Below are positions 23,616 through 26,012 of a DNA stretch of 26,012 nucleotides, in pieces (the stretch's first letter is position 1; each line of letters starts with the position of its first letter). Both the position numbers and the translations under genes were made by a program. The stretch covers positions 1 through 26,012 of the forward strand of contig CAZLJF010000028.1 of assembly GCA_964559845.1 (NCBI GenBank). The letters are read 5' to 3'. The DNA is from WSZY01 sp964559845. Its GTDB lineage: Bacteria; Pseudomonadota; Zetaproteobacteria; Mariprofundales; Mariprofundaceae. A model generated the notes under the pieces. That model was not told the origin of the DNA and searched no databases. It saw only the letters and a list, made by a program, of their open reading frames with translations.

Positions 23616-24451
23616 ACTTTTCTTCCTGCTAATGCCACAACAGTTCCTGGCACCCACAGGTTGATTGAGTTCATCCATGAAAAGCTAGGGAGGCCAATTT
23701 TTTCCTGAATCAGTGAGAGTGGGTAGGCATGTGGAAACGGGATAGATTTAATATCCGTTAGTCCGTGCTTTTCCATCAATTTAAACAGAGTTGTGTGATC
23801 GAAATAGCTGATATGCTCCGGCATAAATGATGGCCATGCATTACCTAATATGCGTCGCCAGATGCTTCCCATGTCCGGTGTAGCGATGGCAACAACACCA
23901 TTTTGTTTTGTTTTGTTCAGGAGACCGCGCATAAATGAGTGTATGTCGTAGACGTGCTCAATCACTTCGATGGCGATGGTTGTATCGAATATTGCATCTT
24001 CGGGAAGTGATTCCAAGCCCCCGAGATAGAGATGTTCAGCATGTTGTTTGGCAAGGTTAACAGCTTTCTGGGAGAAATCTGTTCCGGTTCGTAAGCTGAA
24101 CCTCTCTTTCGCTTCAGAAAGAAGAAATCCATGGCCGCAACCAACTTCCAGCAAAGACCCTGTGGCTCCCATTTTTTTTTGTAACTGTTTTAGAAATGCA
24201 GCAAAAGTTTGACGAAGTCCACTTTCTTGGGCTGCATAATCGGAGTAGCCATAATTTTCACTGGAGAAATAGTCATCACTTGCATAGATGTTCAATATTT
24301 CAGTTTCGGTAAGACGTGGGGATAGATACCACAGTCTGCAGCCTCGGCAGCAGACCACTTGATGTGGCGGCAGCTTATACTTTTTGGCTAGAATACTACT
24401 GCCTCCGCACAATGGACAGGGTGGTGTTTCCAGTGCCTCAGCGCGTATCAA
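23612..24451 (-). CDS. SAM-dependent methyltransferase with N-terminal zinc ribbon
   Basis: The 279-residue product starts with a probable zinc ribbon (C12-PL-C15 and C35-RG-C38), then a class I methyltransferase domain: LLEVGCGHGFLL at about 100-111, AIEVIEHVYDIHSF, and HISYFDHTTLFKLMEKHG. This architecture is common in O-antigen and capsule loci, where members modify sugars or polyprenyl-linked glycans. I set the start at TTG 24451 because GGAGG lies exactly 8 nt upstream. The frame is open to 24580, but that part overlaps the GT-C gene and no ATG is placed sensibly. The stop overlaps the GT2 start. The substrate is unknown; context suggests the sugar handled by the flanking transferases. 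Confidence 0.85.
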   Translation of the reverse strand: MIRAEALETPPCPLCGGSSILAKKYKLPPHQVVCCRGCRLWYLSPRLTETEILNIYASDDYFSSENYGYSDYAAQESGLRQTFAAFLKQLQKKMGATGSLLEVGCGHGFLLSEAKERFSLRTGTDFSQKAVNLAKQHAEHLYLGGLESLPEDAIFDTTIAIEVIEHVYDIHSFMRGLLNKTKQNGVVAIATPDMGSIWRRILGNAWPSFMPEHISYFDHTTLFKLMEKHGLTDIKSIPFPHAYPLSLIQEKIGLPSFSWMNSINLWVPGTVVALAGRKV

Positions 24452-24503
24452 TGGGGCAGCCTCCAGTATATATGAAGAGTCATTGCTCGGCGGCAGGTTA
24501 GAA

Positions 24504-25886
24504 CTAATGGTCAAGAGAGTAAAGATACATGTGATTGCCACGGAAAGCATACTCTTTGATGAGTTTGCCGTACCTGTCACTGGTGTTGTAGGTTAGAATT
24601 ACACCGTAGTCTGTTTCCGGTTTTCTTTTTACAAACTGGTTTTCTGGCAGCTTCATGTCAAGGTTTGCACATACTCCCATTCCGGCAGAGGTAACATTCG
24701 TGCAGTAGATCGGATTGCCATCTGCAATTTGTATGATGTCCGATGCAACTTTCTGTAAATCTCCGGAGGTTCTATATCCTCCTTTGACATAGGGGAGAGC
24801 AAAAAAGCTAAATGGTATTTTTAAGATCAGGATAATGATAACAATTGCCAGAGTCTTTTTCATAATCTTAACTGAGGAGCCGATAATCCAACCGGTAAAT
24901 AGTAGTGCGATAAAGCCGTAAAACGGAACGAGATAGCGCATGCTGCTTCCCGGGGCTAACCAATACGGGATATAATTGATTGAGACAATCAGAAGCAGAA
25001 GCTTCATAGGGTGTGTTAAGGAGGGTAACTGTTGTTTCCAGATAAGGAAAAAGATTACGCCTGACATGGGAAGCATTCTTACAATGGTTTCAAGTGGGTA
25101 GGTGAGTATGTGAAGCAGGTAGTTTTGTCCATCGAAAGAAGTCTGAAAACGAACGGTAATATCATGAAGCATTCCGGAAGTATGGCTTACATGTCCCGTC
25201 GCCTCAGCCCATAAAAAAGGGACAGTCAGAGGAAGAAGGGAGAGTGCCAGAACGGGAAAACTGAACAGAAAGCGCCACTGCTTATATCCGTAGGCCAGAA
25301 CAAGAGCGCTAGCACCAAAAAATACAATAGCAGTAAGTGCTTTTGTAGCAATGGCACATGCCAGCATAAAAATAGCAGGGATGTACCAGGTAAGGCGTGC
25401 TTCCTGTATGGACTTCCAGAGAGCAGCCACGGCTGCAAATAGAAAAAAACTAAAAAGCATGTCAGCATATCCAAGCCAGCCATACCAGAACATTGTCTCC
25501 CCCATGGTGAGGAAAAGAAGGGCGGCCAGCCATACGGATGTTCTATTTTTGTATATTTGAAAAGTGAGAAGTGCTGCAACTAAAGCCGAACCCCACGATG
25601 CGAAAATTGAAACCAGACGAACGGCAATGTCGGAGTTTTGCCACCCGATCAGGTTGCCAATAATAATGACCAAAATATTGTATAATGGAGGCCGATGGAA
25701 GGGGGTGTCGTACAGAGTTGGCTGGAGCCAGTCGCCACGCAGTGACATTTCATAGGCGGAGATGGCAAATACAGCCTCTTCACCAATAAATTGCACTGGA
25801 AGAGGAAGTAGCATAAAGATGGCCGCAATACAGGTGAGTATTTGCAGGAGTTTTAACTGGTCAATACGGTCTAAAAAATCAAACAT
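24504..25886 (-). CDS. GT-C family membrane glycosyltransferase (PMT_2/ArnT-like)
   Basis: This is an integral-membrane, polyprenyl-phosphate-sugar-dependent transferase acting on the periplasmic side. The 460-residue protein has about ten or more hydrophobic segments and a soluble C-terminal domain. The first periplasmic loop, IGEEAVFAISAYEMSLRGDW followed by LYDTPFHRPPLYN, is the PMT_2/GT83 signature with the acidic pair at 35-36 and a conserved PPLY. A later loop reads YWLAPGSSMRYLVPFY. No Shine-Dalgarno is visible before ATG 25886, so the start is somewhat uncertain. The acceptor could be LPS, lipid A or protein. It is the first gene of an AT-rich three-gene group. Confidence 0.87.
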   Translation of the reverse strand: MFDFLDRIDQLKLLQILTCIAAIFMLLPLPVQFIGEEAVFAISAYEMSLRGDWLQPTLYDTPFHRPPLYNILVIIIGNLIGWQNSDIAVRLVSIFASWGSALVAALLTFQIYKNRTSVWLAALLFLTMGETMFWYGWLGYADMLFSFFLFAAVAALWKSIQEARLTWYIPAIFMLACAIATKALTAIVFFGASALVLAYGYKQWRFLFSFPVLALSLLPLTVPFLWAEATGHVSHTSGMLHDITVRFQTSFDGQNYLLHILTYPLETIVRMLPMSGVIFFLIWKQQLPSLTHPMKLLLLIVSINYIPYWLAPGSSMRYLVPFYGFIALLFTGWIIGSSVKIMKKTLAIVIIILILKIPFSFFALPYVKGGYRTSGDLQKVASDIIQIADGNPIYCTNVTSAGMGVCANLDMKLPENQFVKRKPETDYGVILTYNTSDRYGKLIKEYAFRGNHMYLYSLDH

Positions 25887-25896
25887 GAAGCAACGC

Positions 25897-25924
25897 TATA
25901 TAATAGGAAGATACGTGTCTTTAA
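25897..25924 (-). promoter_or_regulatory. Possible promoter of the glycosyltransferase group
   Basis: On the minus strand TTAAAG (25924-25919), 16 nt, then TATATA (25902-25897). Transcription would start within a few bases of ATG 25886, giving an almost leaderless message, consistent with the absence of a Shine-Dalgarno. The remaining 25925-26012 shows nothing I can name. Confidence 0.3.
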
Positions 25925-26012
25925 CTAAGGTGCGGATTCAATTTCCAGATTTACATCAGGGAACCTCGAAAAACCGGTTCATTTATGAGATCATGCACAC
26001 AAAGCACGGAGG

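Noticed and set aside
22360..26012. tRNA-Ser 3' end as an integration site for the AT-rich module
   Set aside because: I found no integrase and no second copy of the tRNA 3' end in the window, so no island boundary can be claimed.

Overview
The window comes from a Gram-negative bacterium. It carries genes for Kdo and heptose LPS core synthesis (kdsB, hldA, waaC, waaF) and a MurE with the meso-diaminopimelate signature DNPR. Most of it has moderate GC content, roughly the mid-50s by eye. Gene order (mraZ to ftsW as in E. coli; dnaE followed by accA; tRNA-Ser followed by the SRP RNA) points to a proteobacterium. A single-PASTA FtsI and a kinase-only HldA are unlike enteric bacteria, so a deep-branching group such as Zetaproteobacteria is a tentative guess from gene content, not a demonstrated assignment.

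Region 1 (1-9879, minus strand) is the division and cell-wall (dcw) operon: mraZ, rsmH, ftsL, ftsI, murE, murF, mraY, murD, ftsW. The genes overlap or abut almost throughout. ftsW runs off the left edge. The operon makes UDP-MurNAc-pentapeptide, lipid I and the FtsW/FtsI septal synthase pair. Its promoter (TTGACA, 17 bp, AATATT) is overlaid by four 10-nt-spaced TGG repeats, the form of an MraZ operator.

Region 2 (9880-11046) is a 390-bp intergenic segment followed by a divergently transcribed, unrecognised lipoprotein gene. The segment holds a second MraZ-box-like repeat array on the opposite strand, facing the lipoprotein gene.

Region 3 (11137-17165, minus strand) is fdxA, then rlmN, waaF, waaC, a methyltransferase, hldA and kdsB. 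This is an LPS inner-core operon headed by an rRNA/tRNA methyltransferase. A strong terminator separates fdxA from rlmN.

Region 4 (17331-22075, plus strand) is dnaE and accA, separated by a structured 245-nt leader. Region 5 (22295-22653, plus strand) is tRNA-Ser(GGA) and the small SRP RNA, flanked by short palindromic repeats.

Region 6 (22692-25886, minus strand) is a visibly AT-richer three-gene group: a GT-C (PMT_2/ArnT-like) membrane glycosyltransferase, a zinc-ribbon SAM methyltransferase and a GtrB-like polyprenyl-phosphate glycosyltransferase. It is probably a periplasmic glycan-modification module, possibly acquired horizontally. I saw no transposase, integrase, CRISPR array or rRNA gene.
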